Shown here: positions 1-10,419 of the stretch, piece after piece
Position numbering within the stretch: the stretch's first letter is position 1
Layout of the letters: the number at the start of each line of letters is the position of its first letter
Assembly: GCF_000194945.1 (NCBI RefSeq)
Contig: NZ_GL878509.1
Span: 62,001-126,000, forward strand
Length of the DNA: 64,000 nt
Direction: 5' to 3'
DNA from: Streptococcus sanguinis SK1 = NCTC 7863
GTDB lineage: Bacteria > Bacillota > Bacilli > Lactobacillales > Streptococcaceae
The notes under the pieces: generated by a model
The model's database searches: none
Told to the model about the DNA's origin: nothing
The model's input: the letters and a program-made list of their open reading frames with translations, nothing else
Made by a program: the position numbers and the translations under genes

Positions 1-3000
1 CCTGGCTTATCTTGATAAGTACTTGTTCTCAGGATAGCAGCATTTAGCTTCTCAGTTGTTACTTCATTTGCGCTGGTTTGCTCAAGAGCCGTAATCTGAT
101 AGCTCTTGACTTTTTGCTCAGCTTCTGCTTCTGTCAAGCGACGGAACTTAGCATCTTTACCTGTCTTGGTTCCAGAGCTTTGTCCCTGAACACCAAAGAG
201 GTTTTGGAGTTTTTGTCCCATCCAAGCATCGGTAATCTCATTATCTGAGCTAAAGAGCTCTTTACCGTTCACTACCGTTGCATAGCTGACAGTGTCATTG
301 ATGGTTCCATACGGCCAAATGGAAGCAGCGATACCAGCTGAATTTCTTGAGCCTGCATCCTCTAACTTACCTTTGGCAACTGATTGCATCAATCTGCCCC
401 AGTTACCCCAGCCTGAACCTGAATAGTCAGTGAAGTTTTGAGCGACCAGCATACCTGCATTTTGGCCACTCTTAACCCAAATATCCGCTTCAACGTAGGC
501 ACGTTTCACCAAGGACATGGCGTTGGTTCCAGCGATACCAGCTGTTACAGAATTTCCGCCTTTAGACTTAATCTGACCCTTAAAGGAGACATTTTCAACT
601 CGAGATTGGCCTTCTATATTGTTAACCAGACCGGCTATATGGTCTCTTCCTTCCAAGTATCCTTGTACATTGACGTTTTCGATTACTCCTTTATTCTTCA
701 AGCGGGCAGCAATTGTCGCAATTGTATCGCCCGCTTGCGAATCTGGATAAACCATATTGACCCGCTTAAAGTCAATATCCTTGACCGTTCCGCCAGTAAT
801 CGTATCAAATAAAGGATGCGCCAAGTCTAAAATCGCATGGCGCTCGCCATTTTGACCGCCAATCAGCTGACCTTTGAACTCACCTGGCAAGTAAGATTTG
901 CTGTTGGCAGGTTTGTCAATCAGCTTGGCACTGATACTGCGGCCCAAAATAAAGGTTCCAGAAGGATCTTCCTTGATACCGTCCAAAAGATCTTGGAAGT
1001 CATAGTAGACATTTCCTTCACGCTTCTTAGCCTTTTCCAGATAGAAATCAAAGCTGTTTTGAAGACCAGTTGCGCTTCTTTGCAGCAAGTCTGGCAGCTG
1101 AGCCTGAATCTTGAAGACAGGCTGGTTATCAACGACCACTTCCTCAATAGAGGTAACTGGTAGGACAGTGTCCTTGAACTGGTCGGATGTAAAGTGCAGA
1201 TAATATTGGTCCAGATTTGCTGGCTTTTCAGCCAGAGTAGGCATCAATTTTGTCTGGCCATTTTCAACCTTCATCAAAGCGACATTAGTGATGGACTTGA
1301 GTTCTACCTTCTTCAGGTCAAGCTGGACTGTCTCTTGAGCTAATTCCTGACTTTCAGAGCCATTTCCTAAGTCATAAGACAGAGTCGTCTCAATCTTATA
1401 TGGTGTATAGTAGTCCAAACCACTGAAGCTAGCAGTCAACTGGCCTGCCGCCAAGTTCTGCTCTGCTATCAGCTGGCCATCCTTCTTCAGACGAACATGA
1501 GCACTAGTAAAGGCTTGATCCCTGTCCGTCAGCTGGTATTGAATCTGAACTGATTTCTGCAATTCATCCTTCTTAACCGCTGAAACAGTCAGAGTTGGTG
1601 CTGCTTTAAGGGCCAATAAGTCGGACAAAGCTTGCTTAAGTTGGTTGACACCCGCATCTATTTCATCTTGACTTGACGAAGTTTGATAAACCGTCGCAGC
1701 CATATTCTTAATTGCTTGCAGCTGCTGATAGGATTGATTGGTGTAAACTCCTGGATCTACAGCCGCTGCTAAAGCTAGCTGCTTGCTCAATTCTTCTTTA
1801 TTGATGCGAGCCTTGCTACCCCGAGTGACCACTGTATCAACTGCTTCATGCAAGATTCTTTCAGTTATTTGCGGCTCTGATATGCGATTACCACCCAAGA
1901 CTTCATAGCTGGTAACAATTTCTTTTTGTCCTGGAGTTCCATCGACAGTGGTCTCCTCATCAAGATACTTGCTATCATCTGTCTTGTTGACAACTTGAGG
2001 TTCAATCGTTTCTAGCTTGATGTCTGTATGCAGACTAGGCTGTTCTGGCTGAACTGTTGACTCACCATTAACGCCACCTGTGTATTCTGGCAAAGCTGGC
2101 TCAACTGGAGCCACGTCACTAACTGTAGCTACTGGAGCATCATAGACTGGATTGTCTGCTTGAACTGCCGATTCGCCGTTAACGCCGCCTGTATATTCTG
2201 GGAGGGCGGGCTCAACCGGAGCCACGTCACTAACTGTAGCTACTGGAGCATCATAGACCGGATTGTCTGCTTGAACTAGCGATTCGCCATTAACTCCGCC
2301 TGTGTATTCTGGGAGGGCTGGCTCGACTGGGGCTGTGTCTCCAACTGTACCAACTGGAGCAGTATAGACTGGAGTTTCCGCTTGAACTAGCGACTCACCG
2401 TTCACAGCACCGCTGTACTCTGGCAAGGCAGGTTCTTGTAAACTTTCCCCTTTTGCCGTTTCTATAGGTGGATTTGACGGCTGAGGAGCTGGACTAGGAT
2501 TTGGAGTTGGAGCTGGAGTTGGAGTTGGAAGATTCCCTATCTGGCCAGAATCACTTTCATCAGGATTCAGCTGATACTGCAACCCTGCCTGAGCAGCTCG
2601 ATCAATAGAATCAGAATCCTCTTTTGCAGCTTCTGATAATTCTGCTTGCGCTTGAGCCTCTTGACCAGCCGGCAGAGAGGTTGTCTTGGTCTCTGTCAAA
2701 GTACGCAAATCAGAAGCTGTAAAGTAACCGATATAGTTATAGCCTGCAATGGTCACATCCGCTTCAGAGACTGTTGACGAAACCGCAACTTGACGGTTAT
2801 ATGAAAGCAATTCCCGATTTTCTAGCGCAAACGCTTGAGGAGACTGTAACACAGTTTGTCCCAAACTACCTAGCAAAAGCACTCCTAGTAACTTACCAGA
2901 TTTCTTTCGTGAGAATACCAAGACAGCCAAAATAGCCGTTCCCGCAAATAAGCCGAGAAGCGGCTGACCGTTATTTCCTGTACTCGGCAAGACAGTTTGC

Positions 3001-3281
3001 CCATCTTGCTTCCGATAAATCAGGTAATAATTTTCCCCTGTTTGCAGATTTTCAGGCAGACCTTTCTTAATCAGCCCTTTTTCCTGCTCTGTTAGCTCTT
3101 GCTCTTCAACATAAGTATAGTGAGCAGTCGCACCGCCTCCAACTTCATCCGCAGCAACAGTCGAACTGGACAAAGAGCTCCCAAAAATCAGAGCTGCAAT
3201 GGCAACTGAGCCCACACCGACAGACAATTTGCGAATCGAATATTTCTGAATTCGCTCCTGCACTTTTTCAAAACGTTTCAC
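1..3281 (-). CDS. IgA1 protease / ZmpB-like M26 zinc metalloprotease, 5' part
   Basis: Partial gene that runs off the left edge; about 1093 codons are visible. It starts at GTG 3281 behind AAAGGGGA. The amino terminus has a YSIRK-type signal (YSIRKLSVG), then LPSTGNNG near residue 96 followed by a hydrophobic segment and a basic stop (FSRKKSGK). Sortase anchoring near the amino terminus is the hallmark of streptococcal IgA1 proteases and ZmpB. Further on are Pro-rich 37-residue repeats, a G5 domain (YEVLGGNRISEPQITERIL) near residue 460, and repeats such as GLVNNIEGQ typical of the M26 amino-terminal region. The HExxH catalytic domain lies outside the window, so IgA1 specificity cannot be told from Zmp-type specificity. 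Confidence 0.9.
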   Translation of the reverse strand, partial: MKRFEKVQERIQKYSIRKLSVGVGSVAIAALIFGSSLSSSTVAADEVGGGATAHYTYVEEQELTEQEKGLIKKGLPENLQTGENYYLIYRKQDGQTVLPSTGNNGQPLLGLFAGTAILAVLVFSRKKSGKLLGVLLLGSLGQTVLQSPQAFALENRELLSYNRQVAVSSTVSEADVTIAGYNYIGYFTASDLRTLTETKTTSLPAGQEAQAQAELSEAAKEDSDSIDRAAQAGLQYQLNPDESDSGQIGNLPTPTPAPTPNPSPAPQPSNPPIETAKGESLQEPALPEYSGAVNGESLVQAETPVYTAPVGTVGDTAPVEPALPEYTGGVNGESLVQADNPVYDAPVATVSDVAPVEPALPEYTGGVNGESAVQADNPVYDAPVATVSDVAPVEPALPEYTGGVNGESTVQPEQPSLHTDIKLETIEPQVVNKTDDSKYLDEETTVDGTPGQKEIVTSYEVLGGNRISEPQITERILHEAVDTVVTRGSKARINKEELSKQLALAAAVDPGVYTNQSYQQLQAIKNMAATVYQTSSSQDEIDAGVNQLKQALSDLLALKAAPTLTVSAVKKDELQKSVQIQYQLTDRDQAFTSAHVRLKKDGQLIAEQNLAAGQLTASFSGLDYYTPYKIETTLSYDLGNGSESQELAQETVQLDLKKVELKSITNVALMKVENGQTKLMPTLAEKPANLDQYYLHFTSDQFKDTVLPVTSIEEVVVDNQPVFKIQAQLPDLLQRSATGLQNSFDFYLEKAKKREGNVYYDFQDLLDGIKEDPSGTFILGRSISAKLIDKPANSKSYLPGEFKGQLIGGQNGERHAILDLAHPLFDTITGGTVKDIDFKRVNMVYPDSQAGDTIATIAARLKNKGVIENVNVQGYLEGRDHIAGLVNNIEGQSRVENVSFKGQIKSKGGNSVTAGIAGTNAMSLVKRAYVEADIWVKSGQNAGMLVAQNFTDYSGSGWGNWGRLMQSVAKGKLEDAGSRNSAGIAASIWPYGTINDTVSYATVVNGKELFSSDNEITDAWMGQKLQNLFGVQGQSSGTKTGKDAKFRRLTEAEAEQKVKSYQITALEQTSANEVTTEKLNAAILRTSTYQDKP
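2080..2450 (-). repeat. 111-bp (37-residue) tandem repeats in the surface protease
   Basis: The block beginning at the codons for PEYTGGVNGES recurs at exactly 111-bp steps (2080, 2191, 2302 and about 2413). The repeat unit contains LPEYTGGVNGES, VQADNPVYDAP and VATVSDVAPVEPA. The two central copies are nearly identical and the outer ones have diverged. They lie between the anchor and the G5 domain and probably form an extended wall-spanning stalk. Copy number should vary between strains. Confidence 0.9.
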
Positions 3282-3385
3282 TTTATAAATCCCCTTTTTC
3301 CTAAAATGTATAAAGTTAATCTCCCATTATCTTCCTAACCAACTCCCCAGCAGGCTAAAAAGATGCGTTTTATACATATAGTATT

Positions 3386-3414
3386 ATCATATATCTTTTA
3401 GGAAATTTTTACAA
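3386..3414 (-). promoter_or_regulatory. Candidate promoter of the surface protease
   Basis: Reading the minus strand, TTGTAA (3409-3414) and TATGAT (3386-3391) are separated by 17 nt, about 105 nt upstream of the GTG start. The rest of 3282-3565 is AT-rich and shows no gene. Confidence 0.45.
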
Positions 3415-3565
3415 TAGATTTTACTTAAAAAAACAATTAATTTTTGTAAAAGTAAATAGAGAAAATCTCTTTACGCTTTTTATTGTGAATTTCTTTTAAT
3501 TAAAAGGCTGATTAGAGCGGCTCTCTTACTTGACTACATTTGCCAAATGTCCTTCTAGAAAACAT

Positions 3566-3595
3566 AAAAAGAACAGCATTAGGCTGCTCCTTTTT
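3566..3595 (-). terminator. Terminator after dnaJ
   Basis: The minus strand reads AAAAAGGAGCAGC, a 5-nt loop, then GCTGTTCTTTTT. This is a near-perfect stem with a U tract just after the dnaJ stop. The flanking A and T runs may let it work in both directions. Confidence 0.85.
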
Positions 3596-3601
3596 ATATG
3601 A

Positions 3602-4735
3602 TTACAAATCTTCCAAGGCATCTTTCATTTTGTCGAAGAAGCCTTTTTTCTTAGGATTGACCGAGATATTGCCAGCTTCCGCAAATTCTTTGAGGGCCGC
3701 TTTTTGACGGTCGTTGAGGCCAGTCGGCGTCACAACATTGACAGTTACATACTGGTCACCCATGCTTCCACCACGCAGACTCGGTGCTCCCTTGCCACGC
3801 AGACGGAAACGCTTGCCAGTCTGTGTTCCTTCTGGGATATTCAGCTCCACATCCCCGTGAACAGTTGGAATATCCACACTGTCACCAAGAGCTGCTTGGA
3901 CAAAGTTGAGATTGAGCTTGTAGTAAATGGTAGAGCCATCTCGCTCAAACTTGTCACTCGGCTCAACTTGGACCACAACATAAAGATCACCATAAGGACC
4001 GCCATTAAAGCCTGCTTCACCTTGACCAGACAGACGGACCTGCTGACCAGTTTCCACACCAGCTGGGATTTTTACCTTAACGCTGTGAGCCTGTTTTTCA
4101 TGACCCGTTCCGTGACAGGTTTCACAAGGACTTTTGATTTCTTTTCCTCGGCCATGACAGACATCACAGGTCACTTGCCGACGCATCATGCCAAGCGGTG
4201 TTTGGGTATCAACATTGATGACACCTGAGCCATGGCAGCGACCACAGGTAACAGGGCTAGTTCCTGGCTTAGCACCAGACCCGTCACAGGTACGACAAGT
4301 CGCTTCGCGGTTATACTTGATTTCCTTCTCAGCTCCGAAAATCGCTTCTTCAAAGCGGAGATTTACACGATACTGAAGATCATCCCCTTGGCGCGGAGCA
4401 TTAGGATTACGCGAAGCGCCACCACCAAAGAAGCTGGAGAAGATATCTTCAAAGCCGCCAAAGCCGGAGCCATCAAAGCCACCGAAGCCGCCTGCACCAC
4501 CGCCAAAGCCACCATTAGCTCCCGCTGCACCGTATTGATCATAGGCTGCCCGCTTTTGCTCGTCGCTCAGCGTTTCATAAGCCTCTTGGACTTCTTTATA
4601 TTTGTCCTCCGCCCCAGCTTCCTTATTAATGTCGGGGTGGTACTTTTTAGATAATTTCCGATAGGCTCTCTTGATCTCATCCTGAGAAGCATTCTTAGAG
4701 ACACCTAGACGGTCGTAATATTCTGTATTGTTCAT
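3602..4735 (-). CDS. dnaJ: Chaperone protein DnaJ (Hsp40)
   Basis: Co-chaperone that delivers unfolded clients to DnaK and stimulates its ATPase. The 377-residue protein has a J domain with HPD near residue 37, a Gly/Phe-rich linker ([20 protein letters not shown]), four zinc-binding CxxCxGxG repeats ([32 protein letters not shown]) and the carboxy-terminal substrate-binding domain. ATG 4735 gives the usual [11 protein letters not shown] start; an in-frame TTG at 4747 would add four residues. Neither start has a strong ribosome binding site. It is the last gene of the heat-shock cluster, separated from dnaK by two unrelated small genes and a repeat-containing gap, so it may have its own promoter. 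Confidence 0.97.
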   Translation of the reverse strand: MNNTEYYDRLGVSKNASQDEIKRAYRKLSKKYHPDINKEAGAEDKYKEVQEAYETLSDEQKRAAYDQYGAAGANGGFGGGAGGFGGFDGSGFGGFEDIFSSFFGGGASRNPNAPRQGDDLQYRVNLRFEEAIFGAEKEIKYNREATCRTCDGSGAKPGTSPVTCGRCHGSGVINVDTQTPLGMMRRQVTCDVCHGRGKEIKSPCETCHGTGHEKQAHSVKVKIPAGVETGQQVRLSGQGEAGFNGGPYGDLYVVVQVEPSDKFERDGSTIYYKLNLNFVQAALGDSVDIPTVHGDVELNIPEGTQTGKRFRLRGKGAPSLRGGSMGDQYVTVNVVTPTGLNDRQKAALKEFAEAGNISVNPKKKGFFDKMKDALEDL

Positions 4736-4758
4736 GTAAGATACCAAGACCGTAAAAT

Positions 4759-4895
4759 TCGACTGAAAAATAGGAAATCAGGCGACGGAGCGATGCTCCT
4801 AGACAGACTTCTCTCTTTTCCGAGAATTTAGGTCGGGTTCAGTTCCTTTCTTTTATATTGAGTCAGAATTTTTGGAACCCGTGTTCAGTTGCGAA
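4759..4895 (-). repeat. Dispersed intergenic hairpin repeat, copy 1 (upstream of dnaJ)
   Basis: This stretch aligns with the region upstream of pnp near 60179-60261. Shared blocks are GGAAA, a hairpin, AGACAG, a pyrimidine-rich tract and TTTAGGTCG.nTTCAGTT. The hairpin here is GGAGC-GAT-GCTCC. At 4875-4909 there is a second inverted repeat, GTGTTC-AGTTGC-GAACAC, inside GGAAC/GTTCC. Both copies lie in the 5' region of minus-strand genes and in the same orientation. Confidence 0.55.
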
Positions 4896-4933
4896 CACCC
4901 ATGTTCCTTTCTTTAAATTTTAGAAAATATTGA

Positions 4934-5566
4934 TCAGAGGGTATTTTCAAATTCATGCTTCATTTCAGCAAACTCTTCTTCTGATAAAGTGAATATCAAG
5001 TTCTTTTCTGAATACTGATTCCGTTCTTTAAAATAGTCGTCAGCATTATCTACCAAACCTAGACTAAGAAGCACTTTTCTCGCAAACGCTTGATGGGCAA
5101 AACCGATAGCCGTAATGATTTGTTTATCTTGCACAAGGACTTTCAGTTGGAAATTTTCACGTGGAAGAAATTCAAAATAGTCAAAGAAGTTTTGCCATAT
5201 TCCACCTGTAAATTTCGTGTCCTTCAACAGACCTGCTTTCGCTAATAAAAGAGGCGCTGAAGAAATGGCTGATATTAAGATATCTTGCTCACCAAGGTCC
5301 CTCAAAAACGAAATCAATTTCTCATCCTGTAGAGCAGGTCCTATGTTTACCATTCCTGGCAAAATCACACAAGAATACTCTTCTATACAGATTTGATCTA
5401 GTGTTTTGGTCGGTTGACAGAGCAAGCCATCCTCAGAGCCCACCATCGAATGATCTGAAGCGACATAATCAATCGTGGCGTCAAAAGACAGAGCTAAAGT
5501 ACTCGTTAAAGCAGTTATCTCATAAAGAGAAAAATTAGGATAAATCAAACAAAGTACTTTTTTCAT
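4934..5566 (-). CDS. DJ-1/PfpI family protein (nucleophile Cys replaced by Ser)
   Basis: A 210-residue protein with the class I glutamine-amidotransferase-like fold of the DJ-1/ThiJ/PfpI family. Visible motifs are the amino-terminal VLCLIYPNFSLYEI strand, CVILPGMVNIG, and AISSAPLLLAKAGLL followed by FTGG. In this family the elbow normally reads AxC(A/S)(A/G)P with a reactive Cys; here that position is Ser. A Cys-dependent protease or deglycase activity is therefore unlikely, and a binding or regulatory role is possible. ATG 5566 is preferred over ATG 5575 because AGAGG abuts the latter. It lies between the small membrane protein gene and dnaJ, all on the same strand. Confidence 0.8.
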   Translation of the reverse strand: MKKVLCLIYPNFSLYEITALTSTLALSFDATIDYVASDHSMVGSEDGLLCQPTKTLDQICIEEYSCVILPGMVNIGPALQDEKLISFLRDLGEQDILISAISSAPLLLAKAGLLKDTKFTGGIWQNFFDYFEFLPRENFQLKVLVQDKQIITAIGFAHQAFARKVLLSLGLVDNADDYFKERNQYSEKNLIFTLSEEEFAEMKHEFENTL

Positions 5567-5631
5567 ACGCAACATCCTCTATTTTACCGAAAAACAGAGG
5601 TTGGTTTATCAACCCCTGTGATTGGACTCAT

Positions 5632-5832
5632 TTAACTTAGTACATTTACTAGAATACCTATAGCAATGGGAAATGCCATTAGTTCTAGAAATTTTTGAAG
5701 TAAATATTTTGGTTTCATACCCAGTAATGTCTTATCTCCACCTTCTTTAACAGGATAGGCAATAAGAATCAAACTTCCGTAGATAATGACATACCAAAAT
5801 AACGTTTTCATGATATCTGCTACGTTATCCAA
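5632..5832 (-). CDS. Small membrane protein downstream of dnaK
   Basis: A 66-residue protein with two predicted membrane segments (about residues 10-26, FWYVIIYGSLILIAYPV, and 48-65, LMAFPIAIGILVNVLS) and a basic hinge (KPKYLLQK). The start is TTG 5832, chosen because AGGAGG sits 8 nt upstream. It begins 13 nt after the dnaK stop, so it is probably cotranscribed with the heat-shock operon. Small hypothetical genes at this dnaK-dnaJ position are known in other streptococci. No function is recognisable. Confidence 0.65.
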   Translation of the reverse strand: MDNVADIMKTLFWYVIIYGSLILIAYPVKEGGDKTLLGMKPKYLLQKFLELMAFPIAIGILVNVLS

Positions 5833-5844
5833 AAATAACTCCTC

Positions 5845-7680
<1,836 letters not shown>

Positions 7681-7749
7681 TTAAATTTTATATTCTATTT
7701 TCTTTTTGATACTCTTATTAGGCTGCGCCACCGTCAGAGTTTGACTTTA

Positions 7750-7878
7750 TCAATCTCTTTGACTAAACTTTGAGCCTAAGGTCTCAAAGTTTGCGCGAAT
7801 AGCGCCACGGCGAAGAGTATCGTCTTTGGTTCGTTCGCTCATTAAAAGCAAAGCTAAACGAATGTTTTCTTTCTTCAT
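7750..7878 (-). CDS. Possible 42-residue ORF between grpE and dnaK
   Basis: An open frame from ATG 7878 to TGA 7750 encodes MKKENIRLALLLMSERTKDD followed by TLRRGAIRANFETLGSKFSQRD. It is charged and has no membrane segment. No good ribosome binding site is visible. It contains the perfect inverted repeat AAACTTTGAG-8 nt-CTCAAAGTTT (7765-7792). It could be a real small protein of the heat-shock operon, or the frame may be a by-product of a structured intergenic RNA. Confidence 0.3.
   Translation of the reverse strand: MKKENIRLALLLMSERTKDDTLRRGAIRANFETLGSKFSQRD
7765..7792 (-). other. Perfect 10-bp inverted repeat in the grpE-dnaK gap
   Basis: AAACTTTGAG and CTCAAAGTTT flank the 8-nt loop CCTAAGGT. 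There is no U run on either strand, so a simple intrinsic terminator is unlikely. It could be an RNA processing or stability element that sets the dnaK to hrcA-grpE ratio, as processing sites in other dnaK operons do. Confidence 0.6.
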
Positions 7879-7920
7879 AGTTTATTGTCGTTTCGGACAA
7901 GATTTTTCAAGTTTTCTAGC

Positions 7921-8457
7921 CTAGTTATAGACCACTACCATTGCTGGGCGCAAAATACGATCATGAAGTTTGTAGCCTTTTTGGAAGACCTGCGCAATAG
8001 TGTCAGCTGGGTGCTCATCGTCGGCTGGAACTGTTTGAATGGCCATGTGATAGTTATGGTCAAAAGTTCCGTCAGCTGGGATTTCTTCGATGCCCTCTTC
8101 TTTGAGAGCATGAATCAAGCTTTCCTGCACCATTTCCAGTCCTTTTTTGACATCATCTGTCAGACCTTCAACGGCAAGCGCGCGCTCCAGATTATCTATC
8201 GAAGGCAAGATAGCTTTTGCCAAGTCCTGGCTGCGGTACCTTTGCAGCTGCTGGCGTTCTTCATTTGCTCGGCGCTGGATGTTCTGCATTTCTGCATGAG
8301 CACGGAGATATTTGTTTTCAAAATCTTCTGCCCGCTCATTAGCTAGTTCTAATTCTGATTTTTCAGGGCTTGCTGATTCAGCTTGCTCAGCTGTTTCTAC
8401 AGCTTCCTCTTTTACTTCTACATCTTCTGGATGTTCTTCTTGTTTATGTTTTGCCAC
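7921..8457 (-). CDS. grpE: GrpE, nucleotide exchange factor of DnaK
   Basis: A 178-residue protein with an acidic disordered amino terminus ([21 protein letters not shown]), a long coiled coil (residues about 35-95, [21 protein letters not shown]) and the carboxy-terminal beta wing ([36 protein letters not shown]). It releases ADP from DnaK. The start is GTG 8457 behind AAGGAGG. It follows hrcA by 35 nt and is separated from dnaK by about 250 nt that hold an inverted repeat and a possible small ORF. Confidence 0.98.
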   Translation of the reverse strand: MAKHKQEEHPEDVEVKEEAVETAEQAESASPEKSELELANERAEDFENKYLRAHAEMQNIQRRANEERQQLQRYRSQDLAKAILPSIDNLERALAVEGLTDDVKKGLEMVQESLIHALKEEGIEEIPADGTFDHNYHMAIQTVPADDEHPADTIAQVFQKGYKLHDRILRPAMVVVYN

Positions 8458-8492
8458 AAGGCACCTCCTTTTTAGGAATATTTATACTATAT

Positions 8493-9527
8493 TTAGTGGA
8501 CTTCGTAGTGATTACTGCTAAGGTATCGATAGAAGTCGGTCAGTTTCATGGTCAGCACGCGGTTGACGACATTCATCTGACTGACCAGCCGTTGGTAATC
8601 AAGATTGACCGGACCGACAACTGCCAGCACCCCAAAGCCTCGATAAGGAATCAGGAATTTGCTGGAAATTAGTGTCAAATCAACCAAACAGCTTTCTCTA
8701 CTGTCTGCCACGCGCACGCTTTGCATCTGATCTTCGGCCAAACTGTCGCGAATCTCAAAAGCTACTTTCTGCGGGTCATCAAAAAACTGATAGGCCGTCA
8801 GGTCTGAGAATTCCAAGAGCTGAACCTTGCCAGACAGAATCACATTTTCCTTGAAAATATCACCAAAGATATGCTCAAAAAGCTGAATGACATTGTCCGT
8901 CGTAGTGAAATAGCGTTGGATAATCTGCGGAATTTCCGTTCGAATCTTGTAATGGATGTCCAGCACTGTCTGTCCCAAGAACCGCTCCCTTACTAGGCCT
9001 TTAAGCCTGTCCAGATCTTCTCTTAGGAAGTTGCGCGGAATCATAAACTGACTGGTAATGGTATTGGACTCATCCAAGGTGAAGACCGCCAGAGCCGTGT
9101 GCTGACTGAGCACAACGATGTCAAAAGCTGTCAAACGCTGCCGACTGGGTTCTACATCCAGTGCAACAACCGTGCATCCACTGAGCTTGGTCAAAAGGTC
9201 TGCTGCCTGTTGAAGAATGTCCTCCAAGTTGAAAAACTCATGGTCAAAGGCTTTGATAACCTCATAAAGTTCATTCTCAGCGAGACGATCAAAGGACAGA
9301 GAATGCTTGACAAAGTACTGAAAACCAGCCACGCTAGGCTTACGGCCGCTGGACGTATGCGCCTTTTCCAGAAGCCCCTGCTTTTCCAAAGCTGCCATAT
9401 CGTTTCGGATAGTAGCACTACTGGAATTGATGGAATCCTGCAGGGCTTTGGAGCCGACCGGCTCGTGAGTCTTAGTAAAGATATCAATAATCAAATTCAA
9501 AATCTCATTTTGACGCTCCGTGACCAC
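8493..9527 (-). CDS. hrcA: Heat-inducible transcription repressor HrcA
   Basis: A 344-residue repressor that binds CIRCE and shuts off class I heat-shock genes when GroEL keeps it active. The amino-terminal winged helix ([40 protein letters not shown]) is followed by the GAF-like dimerisation region. GTG 9527 is chosen because GGAGGTGATG lies just upstream and MVTERQ is the family's usual start; an upstream ATG at 9566 would lie inside the CIRCE element. It is the first gene of the operon and autoregulated through the two CIRCE copies upstream. Confidence 0.98.
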   Translation of the reverse strand: MVTERQNEILNLIIDIFTKTHEPVGSKALQDSINSSSATIRNDMAALEKQGLLEKAHTSSGRKPSVAGFQYFVKHSLSFDRLAENELYEVIKAFDHEFFNLEDILQQAADLLTKLSGCTVVALDVEPSRQRLTAFDIVVLSQHTALAVFTLDESNTITSQFMIPRNFLREDLDRLKGLVRERFLGQTVLDIHYKIRTEIPQIIQRYFTTTDNVIQLFEHIFGDIFKENVILSGKVQLLEFSDLTAYQFFDDPQKVAFEIRDSLAEDQMQSVRVADSRESCLVDLTLISSKFLIPYRGFGVLAVVGPVNLDYQRLVSQMNVVNRVLTMKLTDFYRYLSSNHYEVH

Positions 9528-9559
9528 GGCATCACCTCCAATCAAGATTCTGCTGTCAA

Positions 9560-9586
9560 TTAGCACTCAATCACCTCGAGTGCTAA
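9560..9586 (-). promoter_or_regulatory. CIRCE element 1
   Basis: TTAGCACTC-N9-GAGTGCTAA, a perfect match to the CIRCE consensus. It lies just downstream of the -10 box and covers the likely transcription start and the 5' leader of hrcA. It is the HrcA operator. Confidence 0.98.
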
Positions 9587-9597
9587 CTCATGATTCT

Positions 9598-9625
9598 ATT
9601 ATACACTCTTCTACTCCAAAGTCAA
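9598..9625 (-). promoter_or_regulatory. SigA promoter of the hrcA operon
   Basis: The minus strand reads TTGACT (9620-9625), 16 nt, TATAAT (9598-9603). It sits between the two CIRCE copies, so HrcA bound at both would bracket it. Confidence 0.9.
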
Positions 9626-9642
9626 GACAAAAACTCAAAAAA

Positions 9643-9669
9643 TTAGCACTCTTTTTACAAGAGTGCTAA
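9643..9669 (-). promoter_or_regulatory. CIRCE element 2
   Basis: A second perfect TTAGCACTC-N9-GAGTGCTAA, upstream of the -35 box and only 21 bp from the stop of the neighbouring ABC permease gene. The two operators are 83 bp apart centre to centre, about eight helical turns. Confidence 0.96.
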
Positions 9670-9690
9670 AAATCAGTCTAGCGACCTAGA

Positions 9691-10419
9691 TTAGTCGTCC
9701 AAGATTTGCAAACGGCGCATCAAATAGAAAGAAATTCCTGTAAAAAGAAGCAGCCAAAGTAGCAGAGCCAAAAATTCTCCGCTCCATAAATGGAAATGAG
9801 ACCAATCTTTCATATAACTAGTAAAGAGGCCCATAAAGCTATAACGCAGCACCTTAAATAAATCCTCGCTCATATTTGAAAACATAGGAATAAATGCCGC
9901 CAAGAGCATGGCTGGAACACTAAGAGATTGTGCCATGACCTGATTTTTACAAAACAGACCAACCATTAAAAAGAAGAAAATTAAGACCAGCATGGTCAAT
10001 AAGAGTACCAAACTATAGCTAAATACATGATTAGAAAGCTTAGCTCCTACCAAAAGTGGGGTAATGACGATATAAAAGCTCCCAATAATCGCTGGCCAGA
10101 TTAAGGCGGAGAGAATGTATTGACCCGCTGTCACACCAGCCAAGCGCAAACTTTGCAAATTATGTTTTTCTCTTTCCTCAGCTAGGATGATGATGATAGG
10201 TGTCCCAACTGACATGGCTAGAGAGAAAGGCAGAGAGATCGTAAGCAACATAATAGCTAGTTTATCCACTCCAATTTCCTTACCTACTCCATTCAGAGAA
10301 AAAATAAATTTATAGAGAAAAACAAGGAAAATCGGCATAAAAACCTGCAATAGAATACTTTTATTAGCTAGTGTCACTTGACCTCTCAGCCAAATCATAC
10401 CTTTGAATTTATTAGACAT
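9691..10419 (-). CDS. ABC-2 type transporter permease
   Basis: A 242-residue integral membrane protein with about six predicted segments, including ILLQVFMPIFLVFLYKFIFS, LAIMLLTISLPFSLAMSVG and YSLVLLLTMLVLIFFFLMVGL, and a basic cytoplasmic tail (YLMRRLQILDD). The pattern fits an ABC-2 permease. It overlaps the ATPase gene by 8 nt, so the two are translationally coupled. Cotranscription with padR suggests an inducible export function, possibly of a peptide, lipid or drug. The substrate cannot be read from sequence. Confidence 0.85.
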   Translation of the reverse strand: MSNKFKGMIWLRGQVTLANKSILLQVFMPIFLVFLYKFIFSLNGVGKEIGVDKLAIMLLTISLPFSLAMSVGTPIIIILAEEREKHNLQSLRLAGVTAGQYILSALIWPAIIGSFYIVITPLLVGAKLSNHVFSYSLVLLLTMLVLIFFFLMVGLFCKNQVMAQSLSVPAMLLAAFIPMFSNMSEDLFKVLRYSFMGLFTSYMKDWSHFHLWSGEFLALLLWLLLFTGISFYLMRRLQILDD

